A DNA stretch of 56,508 bases from Virgisporangium aurantiacum (GTDB lineage: Bacteria; Actinomycetota; Actinomycetes; Mycobacteriales; Micromonosporaceae), in assembly GCF_016863635.1 (NCBI RefSeq), contig NZ_BOPG01000114.1:1-56508 (forward strand). Direction: 5' to 3'. Below, piece after piece: positions 1-8,590 of this stretch. The position numbers and the translations under genes were made by a program. Positions within the stretch are counted from its first letter, which is position 1; each line of letters begins with the position of its first letter. The notes beneath the pieces were generated by a model. The model made no database searches, was not told the DNA's origin, and worked only from the letters and a program-made list of their open reading frames with translations.

Positions 1-55
1 TGGCTCGGGTCTGGGTGACTCGGGTCTGGGGGTTGGTCAGGGCAACTGTGTTCAT
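1..55 (-). CDS. ABC-2 type exporter permease, 5' end only
   Basis: The first 18 codons of a permease are visible and the rest lies outside the window. The ATG overlaps the stop of the upstream ATPase gene in an ATGA arrangement. The peptide starts MNTVALTNPQTRVTQ, which closely matches the start of the full permease at 15435 (MSTVALTRPPIRVTQ). The two modules are therefore paralogous ATPase-permease pairs. The function is inferred from that paralogue. Confidence 0.75.
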   Translation of the reverse strand, partial: MNTVALTNPQTRVTQTRA

Positions 56-1002
56 CGTGCGGCTCCGGTCAGGATGGCTTCGGTCGGGGTTGGGGTCGCT
101 TGGGTGGCGTGGTACTCGACGGCGTCCTTGGTCAGTTCCATGAACGCTTCCTCCAGGGAGGGCCGCACGATGCTCAGTTCGTGCAGCGGGATTCCGGCGT
201 GGGCGGCCAGGTCGCCGATCTGGGCGGCTGACAGGCCGGCGACCTCGAAGACGCCACGATCGATGCTGAGCATGCTTGCCTGCAGTCCGGTGAGCAGATC
301 GTGCAGTTCGGCGGCGCGGGGTGAGCGCACCCGGACGCTGTCGCGGGCGGCGCTGTCGATGAACCCGCTCATCGAGACGTCGGCGAGCAGCCTTCCCTTG
401 CCGATCACGATGAGGTGTTCGGCGGTGAGTGCCATTTCGCTCATCAGGTGTGAGGACACGAACACGGTCCGGCCCTGTGCGGCCAGATCCCGCATCAGAT
501 TTCGGATCCAGAGGACACCCTCGGGGTCCAGGCCGTTGGTCGGCTCGTCCAGGATGACCACCTCAGGGTCGGCGAGCAGGGCGGCGGCGATGCCCAGCCG
601 CTGGCCCATGCCGAGGGAGAACCCGCCGACGCGCTTGCGGGCCACCTGTGTCAACCCGACGATGTCGATCACCTCGTCGACCCGGGACGTCGGCAAACCC
701 GTCGTCGCCGCCAGTGCGAGCAGGTGGTGGTAGGCAGAGCGGCCGGTGTGCACCGCCTTGGCGTCGAGCAGGGCACCGGCCTGGCGCAGCGGATCGGGGT
801 GATCGGCGTACGGGCGGCCGTTGACGGTGGCGGTGCCCGACGTCGCGTGATCCAGCCCGAGGATCATCCGCATCGTGGTCGACTTGCCGGCGCCGTTCGG
901 GCCGAGGAATCCGGTGACGATGCCGGGCTTGACGGTGAAGGTCAGCCCGTCCACGGCGGTCCGGTCGCCGTACCGCTTGGTGAGGTCGTGTACTTCGATC
1001 AT
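52..1002 (-). CDS. ABC exporter ATP-binding protein
   Basis: A 316-residue cytoplasmic ATPase of the drug/antibiotic ABC-2 exporter family. Visible motifs are Walker A GPNGAGKST (about residues 34-42), a signature region FSLGMGQRLG, Walker B VVILDEPTNGLDP and the switch histidine in VFVSSHLMSE. A C-terminal extension of about 100 residues follows the nucleotide-binding core, as is usual for this family. It overlaps the permease gene at the window edge by 4 nt. It is a close paralogue of the ATPase at 14473, with long identical stretches around every motif. A 16-bp palindrome lies 61 bp upstream of its ATG, exactly the spacing seen at the paralogue. The likely role is export or self-resistance; the substrate cannot be told. 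Confidence 0.93.
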   Translation of the reverse strand: MIEVHDLTKRYGDRTAVDGLTFTVKPGIVTGFLGPNGAGKSTTMRMILGLDHATSGTATVNGRPYADHPDPLRQAGALLDAKAVHTGRSAYHHLLALAATTGLPTSRVDEVIDIVGLTQVARKRVGGFSLGMGQRLGIAAALLADPEVVILDEPTNGLDPEGVLWIRNLMRDLAAQGRTVFVSSHLMSEMALTAEHLIVIGKGRLLADVSMSGFIDSAARDSVRVRSPRAAELHDLLTGLQASMLSIDRGVFEVAGLSAAQIGDLAAHAGIPLHELSIVRPSLEEAFMELTKDAVEYHATQATPTPTEAILTGAAR

Positions 1003-1056
1003 GCCACCAACTGTCGCCGCCGAGCGGCGTAATCGACGTCGTCTGCGCGTGGGCAG

Positions 1057-1195
1057 GTGGGGTACTGCGGTTGTGGTAGCCAGCCGCCAGCGGTTACCAC
1101 GCCGAGACGAGGCCTCGTGACCTTGTCTCGCCTACCGTTGTCAGCATGGACATCGCCGCAGCTCGGGCGTGGGGGCACAGACATCTGCAGTCGCG
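1057..1195 (+). pseudogene. Remnant of a NarL-type histidine kinase promoter and N terminus
   Basis: From the palindrome through about 1190 this segment aligns by eye with 31113-31250, upstream of and into the intact kinase at 31204. The ATG at 1146 reads MDIAAARAWGHRH, against MEMAAVQAWGRRH in the kinase. Similarity stops a few codons later and no sensor or catalytic domain follows. It is best read as the left stump of a deleted kinase gene that once lay divergent from the ABC module. Confidence 0.7.
1063..1078. promoter_or_regulatory. 16-bp palindromic operator, copy 1
   Basis: TACTGCGGTTGTGGTA has arms TACTGC / GTGGTA with a 4-bp centre. The identical 16-mer occurs at 31119 upstream of a NarL-family histidine kinase, and related copies lie at 14397, 27568 and 27599. 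It sits 61 bp upstream of the ABC ATPase start. A further half site TACCAC lies at 1095-1100. The likely ligand is a dimeric response regulator; this is inference. Confidence 0.7.
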
Positions 1196-1233
1196 GTCGT
1201 GGGCGAAGACTCCCGCCAAGCAAAGGTTGCGCC

Positions 1234-1890
1234 GTGCTCTACGCTGAAATGCCGACCCGACGTCTTCGCCAGACAGCGGCCGATCTTCTGGCCGCCGCAT
1301 GGGTTGGCGCCTGGGCCTGGATCGCCGTCAAGGTGTATCGCTGGGTGGGAAGCCTCGCCGCCGTCGGAGACACCGTCCACAAGCGAGGACAAAGCCTCGC
1401 CACGGACCTCGACCAAACCGCCGCGAAGCTGCGCGACATCCCGCTGGTCGGCGACCGCGCCGCTGACCCTCTCGCGCAGGCCGCCGACGCGGCACGATCA
1501 CTCGCCGCTGCCGGGCGAACCGAAAGTAACCTCGTCCATGACCTAGCCGTGCTGATCGTCATCTTGATAGTCATCGGTCCAGTTGGGCTCATTGTGGTGT
1601 CCTGGTTGCCTCGCCGGCTTCGATGGGTCACCGACGCTACCGCCGCGTCACGGCTTCGCCACGCCCCGGGCGGAGCCGATCTCCTCGCCCTACGCGCGCT
1701 CGCCAACCAGCCGCTCCGCACCCTTGCAAGGCTCGACCTTGCTCCACTGAAAGCCTGGCAACACGGTGAGTCAACCACCGTCCGCACACTGGCCAACCTC
1801 GAACTTCGCCGACTCGGGCTTCGTCCCGCACCGACCAACACGACCCAACTCGACAACCGGGCACCGCATACAACGTTGGACATGCGGTAG
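1234..1890 (+). CDS. Unknown two-helix membrane protein
   Basis: The protein is 218 residues if translation starts at the GTG at 1234, which has AAAGG upstream. An ATG five codons later is an alternative. A hydrophobic segment lies near residues 18-37 (LLAAAWVGAWAWIAVKVY) and a second near 103-125 (LAVLIVILIVIGPVGLIVV). The roughly 65 residues between them are polar and Ala-rich and may be extracytoplasmic. The C-terminal third is Leu/Arg-rich (LALRALANQPLRTLARL) and probably cytoplasmic. I recognise no family. The gene starts just after the decayed kinase stump and converges on the AfsR-type gene, with a hairpin between them. Confidence 0.65.
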   Translation: MLYAEMPTRRLRQTAADLLAAAWVGAWAWIAVKVYRWVGSLAAVGDTVHKRGQSLATDLDQTAAKLRDIPLVGDRAADPLAQAADAARSLAAAGRTESNLVHDLAVLIVILIVIGPVGLIVVSWLPRRLRWVTDATAASRLRHAPGGADLLALRALANQPLRTLARLDLAPLKAWQHGESTTVRTLANLELRRLGLRPAPTNTTQLDNRAPHTTLDMR

Positions 1891-1927
1891 TACGGCAGGC
1901 AGCCGGTCCAGGAGTATCTGCAAAGGC

Positions 1928-1956
1928 CGCGCACCGATTGGTCGCCTCGGTGCGCG
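1928..1956. terminator. Hairpin between convergent genes
   Basis: A 10-bp perfect stem (CGCGCACCGA / TCGGTGCGCG) with a 9-nt loop lies between the stop codons of two convergent genes. No long T tract follows, which is common in high-GC actinomycetes. It could serve both directions. Confidence 0.55.
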
Positions 1957-1974
1957 CTGCCGCGGATTGGTCGT

Positions 1975-4900
1975 CTATGGGTGTAGACCGAGGCTGGTCA
2001 ACACGTCCTCGGCAGCCCGCTGGTGTGGTGACACGGCCTCTTGACCGTCCATCTTGGACAGTGCGGTTGCGAGCACGATGAGTGCTTCGGCTTCGGCGAA
2101 CCGGTACCCGGTCTCCCGATGGATGTCCACCGCGCGACGGGCGTCGCGGGCAGCGTCTGCCAGTGACCGCAAGCCGAGGCGTGCTCGAGCCGTCGCGGTC
2201 AATGCCAGGCCAAGCAGCGGCATGAGGTGGCACTTCTCGGCGAGGCCCGCCGCCTCAATCGCGAAGCCGAGCGCCGCGCTGTAGTCGCCGGCTGCGACCC
2301 GGTTGCTGGCCATCCCTACGAACGCCTCGGCAGTCTCGTACGGGCGGTCCGCTCGGCCGGCCAGCCGGATCGCCTCCCGGTGGCAGTCCAGGGCGACCGT
2401 ATGGTCGCCAAAACGGTCGTAGGTTTGGCCGAGCGCGCTCAGCGCGGCAGCCTGTTTCGCCGGCCACCCGAGATCCCGGGCCAACGAGACCGCGGCCTGC
2501 GCATGTTCCAGCGCAAGGTGATGGCGGCCGGTGTCGCGGTGCACCGCCGCCAAACTGACCAGGATGGACGGTTCGGCGGACCGGTCGCCCGTTTGGCGGC
2601 AAAGCGCCAGCCCGTGCTCCAAATGCCGCAACGCGTCGGCGAAGCGACCGAGGAGGTGAAGTACGGCGCCCACGCTGTCCTGTACTTCGACCGCCCGATC
2701 GGAGGCGCCAGCACGCTCGTAACCGGCGAGAGCCTCGCCGAGTTCGGCGGCGGCCAACTCCAACCGACCCAGCCGCCGGTATCCGTCACCGAGGTTGGCT
2801 TGAATCCGCGCGACGCCGACCGTGTCGCCGGCCGCCCGGCTGAGCCTCAACGCCGCCTCAAACCGTGCTTGGGCTCGTCGTAGCCGTCCGGTCTCGCCGT
2901 ACACCACGCCGAGGTTGCCGTAGGCGGAAATTTCGCCTTCGTGCCAGCCGGATCGCCGGCTCAGTTCCAACGAACGCCGCAGGTATGCGATCGCTTCGCC
3001 CTGCCGGCCCTGGCTGTGACGGACATGGGCGAGGCTGTGGTACAACCAGGCTTGGGCCTGCTCGTCGCCCTCACGGTTGGCCGCGTCGAATCCTGCGGTG
3101 CTGGCGGTGAGGTAGTCGGTGAAGTGGCCATGCCGGGCCAGGTAGCGGCGCAACGCACCCGCCAGCCGCCAGGCGAGCGACCGCGGTCCCTTCTCCGCGA
3201 GCGTGACACACGCGGCTACCAGGTTCGCCCGCTCGGCGTCCAGCCAGGAGCGCGCGCCACCGCGGTCGGTGAACGGGACCGATCTGGCGTCGTCGTCGAC
3301 GACTGGCACCCGCAGCAGATCCGGATACAGCATCGCCGCCGCGCGCTCGGCGGCGGCCAGATACCACCGGAACAGTCGCCCAGTAGCCGCGTCGGAATCG
3401 GCATCCGTGCGCACGGCGGACTCGCTTGCGTACTGTCGGAGCAGGTCGTGGAACGTGAATCGGCCATACGCATGCTCGTACACGAGATGCGCGCAAGCGA
3501 GTCGGTCGAGCATACGGGCAGCGTCCACTTCGGACACGCCGGCGAGTGCCGCAGCCGCGCCGGCGTCGAAGTCGGGTCCGGGCACCAGACCCAACAGCCG
3601 GAACAGCCGTTGCGTCTGAGGCGGCACTGTGCGGTACGACAGGTCGAACGCGGCCTGAACCGCTGCCTCCAGATCGCCGTCGACGGCGAGCGCGGCAAGC
3701 TTGTTCTGCCCGACCAGCTCGGCGACGTAGTCGGCCGTGCTGCGCTGCGGGTTGTCGATGAGGTTCGCGGCCGCGATTCGCAGGGCCAGCGGCAGGTAGG
3801 CGCAGATCCTGGACAGTTCGTCGACGGCCGCCGCATCGGCGGCTACCCGACCTGTGCCGAGGCTCCGGCTGAGCAAGGCGTGTGCCTCGTCGCGGGTCAG
3901 TACGTCAAGCCCGACGCGGTGCGCCCCGTCCAACGCCACCAAGCCGCCAAGTCGGTCGCGACTGGCGACCAGGACCAGGCACCGCGGACTGCCAGGCAGC
4001 AGCGGGCGGATCTGGTCCACCGAGCGTGCGTTGTCCAAGACGACGAGTACTCGCTTGCCAGCCAGGAGCGAACGGTAAAGTGCGGCCGCCTCGGCCAGAT
4101 CCGGTGGCGCTCCGGCCGGTGGAACACCGAGAGCGTGCAGGAACTGTGCGAGCGCGTCGATCGGCTGCACCGGTTGGCCCGGAGCGTACCCGCCCAGGTT
4201 GACGTAGAGCTGGCCATCCGGAAAGCGGCCGGCGACCCGATGTCCCCAGTGGACAGCCAGCGCAGTCTTGCCCACTCCGGCCGTACCGGAGATGACCGCG
4301 ATACCACCGGCGGTGGCCGGCTCGCCGGCGCCCAGCGCATCAAGCAGCGAATCCAGAATCGCGATCTCCCTGCCGCGTCCGACGAAGCCGAACACGTCGT
4401 GCGGAAGCTGGCCTGGAACCCGTACCGGGTTCGACACCGGTTCCTGAGGCCTCCACGCGAGGACGGATTCCGGCGTCGCCGCGCTCGGCCCGAAGACAGT
4501 CGTCTCCACGATCCTGTCGTCGGCCCGCAGGATCGCCTCGTGCAGCCGTTGCAGGGTGGCGCCCGGCTCGATACCCAGCTGCTCGGCAAACAACGTCCGA
4601 GCCTGCCGGAACGTTTCCAGCGCATCGGCCTGGCGACCTGCGCGGTACAGCGCCACCATGAGGTACACCCATAGCCGCTCCCGGTACGGATGGGCTGAGA
4701 TCATGGCGTTCAGCTCGACCGTCAGGGCGACTTCGCGCCCCCCGGCCAGGTCAAGTTCGATCCGCCGTTCCAACGCGTGTTCCCGAGTCTCCTCAAGGCG
4801 TCGCGCCGCCGCTTCCAGCGGCGGCGTGCGAAGTCCATCCAGTGCCGGCCCTCGCCAGAGTTCGAGCGCCTCGCGCAACGCTGCGGCCGCCTCGTTCGGC

Positions 4901-5256
4901 TTCCCGTCGAGCACCAACGTCTTGGCTTGCCCGACAAGCCGGTCGAATCGCTGTAGATCCAATTGACCGTTGGCGACACGGAACATATAGCCCGAACCGC
5001 TCGTCTGGATCACTTGCGCGCCATCCGCCGTTCGGCTCAGCAACCGGCGCAGTCTCGTAACCCGGTTGCGTACCTGGATCTGAGCGGTGGCTGGCGGATC
5101 ATCACCCCACGCCGCCGCAACGAGCTTCTCGATCGGGACGACCCGATTGGCTTCCAAGAGCAGCGCCGGCGGGATGCTGCGACCCCGTGGACCACCGAGC
5201 GGCACGGTCCCGTACTGATCGTGCAGTTCGACCGGCCCGAGCAATCGATACTCCAT
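1975..5256 (-). CDS. AfsR/SARP-family transcriptional regulator with NB-ARC and TPR domains
   Basis: A 1093-residue STAND regulator of secondary metabolism. The N terminus (about 1-95, starting MEYRLLGPVEL) is the OmpR-like winged helix. The bacterial transcriptional activation domain follows to about 245 (VYLMVALYRAGRQADALETFRQAR). An NB-ARC ATPase has the P-loop GTAGVGKTALA near residue 325 and a Walker B-like VLVVLDNA. From about 690 to the end there are repeated TPR-like units (for example ISAYGNLGVVYGETGRLRRAQARFEAAL). The domain order matches full-length AfsR-type proteins. It stands alone, about 900 bp from the start of the peptide array, so control of the nearby P450/peptide genes is plausible but unproven. 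The start is the only ATG in frame with the conserved RLLGP opening. Confidence 0.93.
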   Translation of the reverse strand: MEYRLLGPVELHDQYGTVPLGGPRGRSIPPALLLEANRVVPIEKLVAAAWGDDPPATAQIQVRNRVTRLRRLLSRTADGAQVIQTSGSGYMFRVANGQLDLQRFDRLVGQAKTLVLDGKPNEAAAALREALELWRGPALDGLRTPPLEAAARRLEETREHALERRIELDLAGGREVALTVELNAMISAHPYRERLWVYLMVALYRAGRQADALETFRQARTLFAEQLGIEPGATLQRLHEAILRADDRIVETTVFGPSAATPESVLAWRPQEPVSNPVRVPGQLPHDVFGFVGRGREIAILDSLLDALGAGEPATAGGIAVISGTAGVGKTALAVHWGHRVAGRFPDGQLYVNLGGYAPGQPVQPIDALAQFLHALGVPPAGAPPDLAEAAALYRSLLAGKRVLVVLDNARSVDQIRPLLPGSPRCLVLVASRDRLGGLVALDGAHRVGLDVLTRDEAHALLSRSLGTGRVAADAAAVDELSRICAYLPLALRIAAANLIDNPQRSTADYVAELVGQNKLAALAVDGDLEAAVQAAFDLSYRTVPPQTQRLFRLLGLVPGPDFDAGAAAALAGVSEVDAARMLDRLACAHLVYEHAYGRFTFHDLLRQYASESAVRTDADSDAATGRLFRWYLAAAERAAAMLYPDLLRVPVVDDDARSVPFTDRGGARSWLDAERANLVAACVTLAEKGPRSLAWRLAGALRRYLARHGHFTDYLTASTAGFDAANREGDEQAQAWLYHSLAHVRHSQGRQGEAIAYLRRSLELSRRSGWHEGEISAYGNLGVVYGETGRLRRAQARFEAALRLSRAAGDTVGVARIQANLGDGYRRLGRLELAAAELGEALAGYERAGASDRAVEVQDSVGAVLHLLGRFADALRHLEHGLALCRQTGDRSAEPSILVSLAAVHRDTGRHHLALEHAQAAVSLARDLGWPAKQAAALSALGQTYDRFGDHTVALDCHREAIRLAGRADRPYETAEAFVGMASNRVAAGDYSAALGFAIEAAGLAEKCHLMPLLGLALTATARARLGLRSLADAARDARRAVDIHRETGYRFAEAEALIVLATALSKMDGQEAVSPHQRAAEDVLTSLGLHP

Positions 5257-6148
5257 CTACGGCGCACCCCCGATGACCGAGCAGCCCCCACCAGGCGCCG
5301 CCATGGACTATCGGGCGACTTCGTTGGCGAGATCTCCGGCGGCGATTATATGCAGGTCGACGCTCACCTCTGGAGACCAGCAGACAGCCGATAGCCCCTG
5401 CTGGGCGGGGCTGGCCACATCTCTGAACCACATGCGGTCGACGCCTTCACGCATCGTGACAAGTGGTCGGATGTGGACGGACCGTGACCACCAAGTCCGC
5501 ACGGCAACGGGGTCAGAACTGCCGACACCGCGCACGATCGGGCGACGAGCGCAGTTGTGAGGAATCGATGATCGGCCGGTTATTCACAGATGAAGCCAAC
5601 TGTCACCCTGCCAGTGGACGGCACTCTTCCCGACATTCCCGCTGGGCGGCAGCCGAAAGGGCTACGCAGTTGCGGAGTTGGACCAGCTCCAGGAGTGCCG
5701 AGAGGAGATCGCCAGGATCCTCGCCAGGTATGCGGGACCGAAGTTCGCAACCCCCGCTCCGCGCCCATAGGCGCCGTGGCACCGGCGACCGGGCGACCCC
5801 GTATCCAACCCCATCGGACGCCGCCGAGAGCAGGACGATCGGCTATGGCCGGCAGACCTCGGCCAGCATAGCCGCGGCGTTGACACTCGACTGTCGTCGA
5901 GGCCACTTGAATGGCTTCACCCACGTGGTGGCGTTCGGCCGGGCCGAGCCAGGCCCGCGCCCCTCCCAGGCGTCCGCCAACCCACAAACGCTCCGCGACA
6001 TCGGCGAACAACAGCCGCTGGCCGCCCCCAGGGGCGGCCAGCGACGGCTGGCAGTGGGTGCCTCGATGCGGCCTGGCGCCGTCCGTGGGGTCGTGCGTCG
6101 TACGGGGAGCGAATCGTCACCGGCCCCTCAGCTTGGCGCGCACGGCCG
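5257..6148. other. 892-bp stretch without a supported gene
   Basis: Short open frames on both strands show no recognisable domain. It probably holds the AfsR-type promoter at the left end. A strong hairpin lies at 6016-6043. From about 6075 the sequence resembles 9100-9175, so the flank of the peptide array is itself duplicated at both ends of the array. Confidence 0.5.
6016..6043 (-). terminator. Strong hairpin after the last array peptide
   Basis: CGCTGGCCGCCCC pairs perfectly with GGGGCGGCCAGCG, 13 bp around a tiny loop. It lies about 105 bp past the stop of the last mini-ORF (minus strand). It is the likely terminator of the protease-peptide transcript. The run downstream on the minus strand is only modestly T-rich (GGCTGTTGTTCG). 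Confidence 0.55.
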
Positions 6149-6211
6149 CTACGGGCGATACACGGCGGTCGTTTCGATCCGGTCGAGTGTGCGGATTTCG
6201 ATGGTGGTCAC
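6149..6211 (-). CDS. Candidate RiPP precursor peptide, unit 1
   Basis: 20 codons, GTG start, TAG stop. The leader is MTTIEIRTLDRIETT and the C-terminal pentapeptide is AVYRP. A GGGGGGG run followed by TGACAAG precedes the start. It is the last unit of the array in the direction of transcription. The precursor role is inferred from the conserved leader, the variable tail and the adjacent RRE-protease and P450 genes. Confidence 0.75.
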   Translation of the reverse strand: MTTIEIRTLDRIETTAVYRP

Positions 6212-6312
6212 CTTGTCACCCCCCCTTTTTCCATCGGTGTGGTGGACACTGTCCTCGTCCGGACCCGGTCGCCGTGTCGTGCCATCAGGTCCGCGCTCGG
6301 TGCGCACGGCCG

Positions 6313-6375
6313 CTACGGGTAAAATACGGCGGTCGCTTCGATGCGGTCGAGTGTGCGGATGTCGATGGTGGTCAC
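6313..6375 (-). CDS. Candidate RiPP precursor peptide, unit 2
   Basis: 20 codons, GTG start. The leader is MTTIDIRTLDRIEAT, the only unit with Ala at position 14. The tail AVFYP is the only one with two adjacent aromatics. The ribosome binding site is GAGGGGG, 8 nt before the start. Confidence 0.75.
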   Translation of the reverse strand: MTTIDIRTLDRIEATAVFYP

Positions 6376-6476
6376 GTTGTCACCCCCTCTGTTTGTCGGT
6401 GGGTGGACTGTCCTCGTCCGGTCGGACCCGGTGACCGTGTCGGTGCCATCAGGTCCGCGCTCGGTGCGCACGGCTG

Positions 6477-6539
6477 CTAGGGGTGATGCACGATGGTCGT
6501 TTCGATGCGGTCGAGTGTGCGGATGTCGATGGTGGTCAC
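6477..6539 (-). CDS. Candidate RiPP precursor peptide, unit 3
   Basis: 20 codons, GTG start. The leader is MTTIDIRTLDRIETT and the tail IVHHP, with two histidines replacing the aromatic pair. GAGAGGGG precedes the start. The peptide is identical to unit 5. Confidence 0.75.
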   Translation of the reverse strand: MTTIDIRTLDRIETTIVHHP

Positions 6540-6639
6540 CTTGCTACCCCTCTCTTCATCGGTGGGTGGACTGTCCTCGTCCGGTCGGACCCGATGACCG
6601 TGTCGGTGCCATCAGGTCCGCGCTCGGTGCGCACGGCCG

Positions 6640-6702
6640 CTAGGGGCGATACACGAAGGTCGTCTCGATGCGGTCGAGTGTGCGGATTTCGATGGTGGTC
6701 AC
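6640..6702 (-). CDS. Candidate RiPP precursor peptide, unit 4
   Basis: 20 codons, GTG start. The leader is MTTIEIRTLDRIETT and the tail FVYRP. GGGGAG precedes the start. It belongs to the Glu-5 subgroup, in which position 18 is always Tyr or Phe. Confidence 0.75.
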   Translation of the reverse strand: MTTIEIRTLDRIETTFVYRP

Positions 6703-6801
6703 CTTGTCACTCCCCTTTTCCATCGGTGTGGTGGACACTTTCCTCGTCCGGACCCGGTCGCCGTGTCGTGCCATCAGGTCCGCCCTCGGTGCGCACGGCT
6801 G

Positions 6802-6864
6802 CTAGGGGTGATGCACGATGGTCGTTTCGATGCGGTCGAGTGTGCGGATGTCGATGGTGGTCAC
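6802..6864 (-). CDS. Candidate RiPP precursor peptide, unit 5
   Basis: 20 codons, GTG start. The leader is MTTIDIRTLDRIETT and the tail IVHHP, the same product as unit 3. The ribosome binding site is GAGGGAA. Confidence 0.75.
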   Translation of the reverse strand: MTTIDIRTLDRIETTIVHHP

Positions 6865-6964
6865 GTTGCCATTCCCTCTGTTTGTCGGTGGGTGGACTGT
6901 CCTCGTCCGGTCGGACCGGCGACCGTGTCGGTGCCACTAGGCCCGCCCTCGGTGCGCCAGGCTG

Positions 6965-7027
6965 CTACGGGTGATACACGAAGGTCGTTTCGATCCGGTC
7001 GAGTGTGCGGATCTCGATGGTGGCCAC
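6965..7027 (-). CDS. Candidate RiPP precursor peptide, unit 6
   Basis: 20 codons, GTG start. The leader is MATIEIRTLDRIETT (Ala-2) and the tail FVYHP. GGGGGG precedes the start. It is the first unit transcribed after the IS630 insertion. Confidence 0.75.
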   Translation of the reverse strand: MATIEIRTLDRIETTFVYHP

Positions 7028-7126
7028 CTTGTCACCCCCCCTTTCCATCGGTGTGGTGGACACTGTCCTCGTCCGGACCCGGTCGCCGTGTCGTGCCATC
7101 AGGTCCGCGCTCGGTGCGCACGGCCG

Positions 7127-8227
7127 CTAGTGTCCTGCGCCGGGAATTCGTTGAAGATATGAGGCGAGGCGGTCGAGGATCTCGTCTGCGGTCTTGGTCC
7201 AGGTGAAGGGTTTCGGGTCGCTGTTCCACTGTTCGATCCAGGTGCGGATGTCTTTCTCCAACGCCTGGATCGACCTGTGGGCGGCGCGGCGCAGTCGCTT
7301 GTCGGTGAGGAGTCCGAACCACCGCTCGACCTGGTTGAGCCAGGATGAGTAGGTCGGGGTGAAGTGCATGTTGAACCGGGGATGCGCGGCGAGCCACCGC
7401 TTGATGGTGGGGTGCTTGTGGGTGCTGTAGTTGTCGCAGATCAGATGCACGTCAAGGCCGGCCGGCACTTCGGCGTCGAGTTTGGCCAGGAACTTGCGGA
7501 ACTCCACGGCCCGGTGCCTGCGGTGGATCGATCCGATCACCTCGCCGGTGGCCACATCCAACGCGGCGAACAAGGTCGTGATGCCGTGCCGGACGTAGTC
7601 GTGGGTACGCCGTTCGGGCATCCCGGGCATCATCGGCAGTACCGGCGCCGACCGGTCCAGGGCCTGAATCTGCGACTTCTCGTCCACCGCGAGAACGATC
7701 GCCTTCTCCGGCGGATCCAGATACAGCCCGACCACGTCACGGACCTTGTCGATGAACTGCGGATCATTGCTGAGCTTGAACGTGTCGACCAGATGGGGCT
7801 TGAGCCCGAACGCCTTCCACACCCGCCCGATCGTGGACTTCGACAGCCCCGACGTCGCGGCCATCGACGCCCTCGACCAGTGCGTGGCATCAGCCGGCGC
7901 CGCCTCCAACGTTTTGACGATCACCTCTTCAACCTGCTCATCGGTGATCCGCCGCGGAGCACCCGGCCGCGGCTCATCGACCAGGCCCGCCAACCGCCGG
8001 GCCACGAACCGGTTACGCCACCTACCGACCGTCTGCGGCCAGATCCCCAACTGCGCGGCCACGTCCTGATTCGACTTACCCTCCGCGCACCCGAGAACTA
8101 TCCGGCACCGCTGCGCCAACGCCTGCGACGACTTCGCCCGCCGCGACCAACGAACCAGCGTCTCCCGCTCCTCACCCGACAACACCAACGGCACCTTCGG
8201 GCGCCCACGACCAGCCACACACCGCAC
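7127..8227 (-). CDS. IS630-family transposase
   Basis: A full-length 366-residue DDE transposase. The N terminus holds a helix-turn-helix (GKSNQDVAAQLGIWPQTVGRWRNRF in two pieces). The catalytic acidic residues lie in AVDEKSQ, ICDNYSTH and NQVERWF, the usual DDE order for IS630/Tc1-mariner enzymes. It starts at a GTG. Its TAG stop is completed by the duplicated TA target and one flanking base, so the reading frame ends only because of where the element landed. No frameshift is seen, and the gene is probably functional. It is transcribed in the same direction as the peptide array. Confidence 0.95.
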   Translation of the reverse strand: MRCVAGRGRPKVPLVLSGEERETLVRWSRRAKSSQALAQRCRIVLGCAEGKSNQDVAAQLGIWPQTVGRWRNRFVARRLAGLVDEPRPGAPRRITDEQVEEVIVKTLEAAPADATHWSRASMAATSGLSKSTIGRVWKAFGLKPHLVDTFKLSNDPQFIDKVRDVVGLYLDPPEKAIVLAVDEKSQIQALDRSAPVLPMMPGMPERRTHDYVRHGITTLFAALDVATGEVIGSIHRRHRAVEFRKFLAKLDAEVPAGLDVHLICDNYSTHKHPTIKRWLAAHPRFNMHFTPTYSSWLNQVERWFGLLTDKRLRRAAHRSIQALEKDIRTWIEQWNSDPKPFTWTKTADEILDRLASYLQRIPGAGH

Positions 8228-8263
8228 GCTACATTAATTCATCGAACTACCGGCGCAGGACAC
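7130..8263 (-). mobile_element. IS630-type insertion sequence, 1134 bp
   Basis: The ends are GTGTCCTGCGCCGG and its exact reverse complement, 14 bp perfect, with weaker similarity for about 12 more bases. TA dinucleotides flank both ends (7128-7129 and 8264-8265), the expected IS630 target duplication. Removing the element and one TA rejoins two array units at normal spacing. The insertion is therefore younger than the array, and the TA hit lies within the TAG stop of unit 7. Confidence 0.95.
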
Positions 8264-8325
8264 TAGGGGCGATGCACGATGGTCGTTTCGATGCGGTCGA
8301 GTGTGCGGATGTCGATGGTGGTCAC
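8263..8325 (-). CDS. Candidate RiPP precursor peptide, unit 7 (IS junction at stop codon)
   Basis: 20 codons, GTG start. The leader is MTTIDIRTLDRIETT and the tail IVHRP. The IS630 element inserted at the TA of the stop codon. The terminal base of the element restores TAG, so the peptide is unchanged. The ribosome binding site is GAGGGGG. Confidence 0.75.
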   Translation of the reverse strand: MTTIDIRTLDRIETTIVHRP

Positions 8326-8426
8326 GTTTTCACCCCCTCTGTTTGTCGGTGGGTGGACTGTCCTCGTCCGGTCGGACCCGATGATCGTGTCGGTGCCATC
8401 AGGTCCGCGCTCGGTGCGCCAGGCTG

Positions 8427-8489
8427 CTACGGGTAATGCACGGCGGTCGTTTCGATGCGGTCGAGTGTGCGGATGTCGATGGTGGCCAC
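8427..8489 (-). CDS. Candidate RiPP precursor peptide, unit 8
   Basis: 20 codons, GTG start. The leader is MATIDIRTLDRIETT (Ala-2) and the tail AVHYP. The ribosome binding site is GAGGGGG. Confidence 0.75.
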   Translation of the reverse strand: MATIDIRTLDRIETTAVHYP

Positions 8490-8590
8490 ATTGTCACCCC
8501 CTCTGTTTGTCGGTGGGTGGACTGTCCTCGTCCGGTCGGACCCGGTGACCGTGTCGGTGCCATCAGGTCCGCGCTCGGTGCGCCAGGCTG

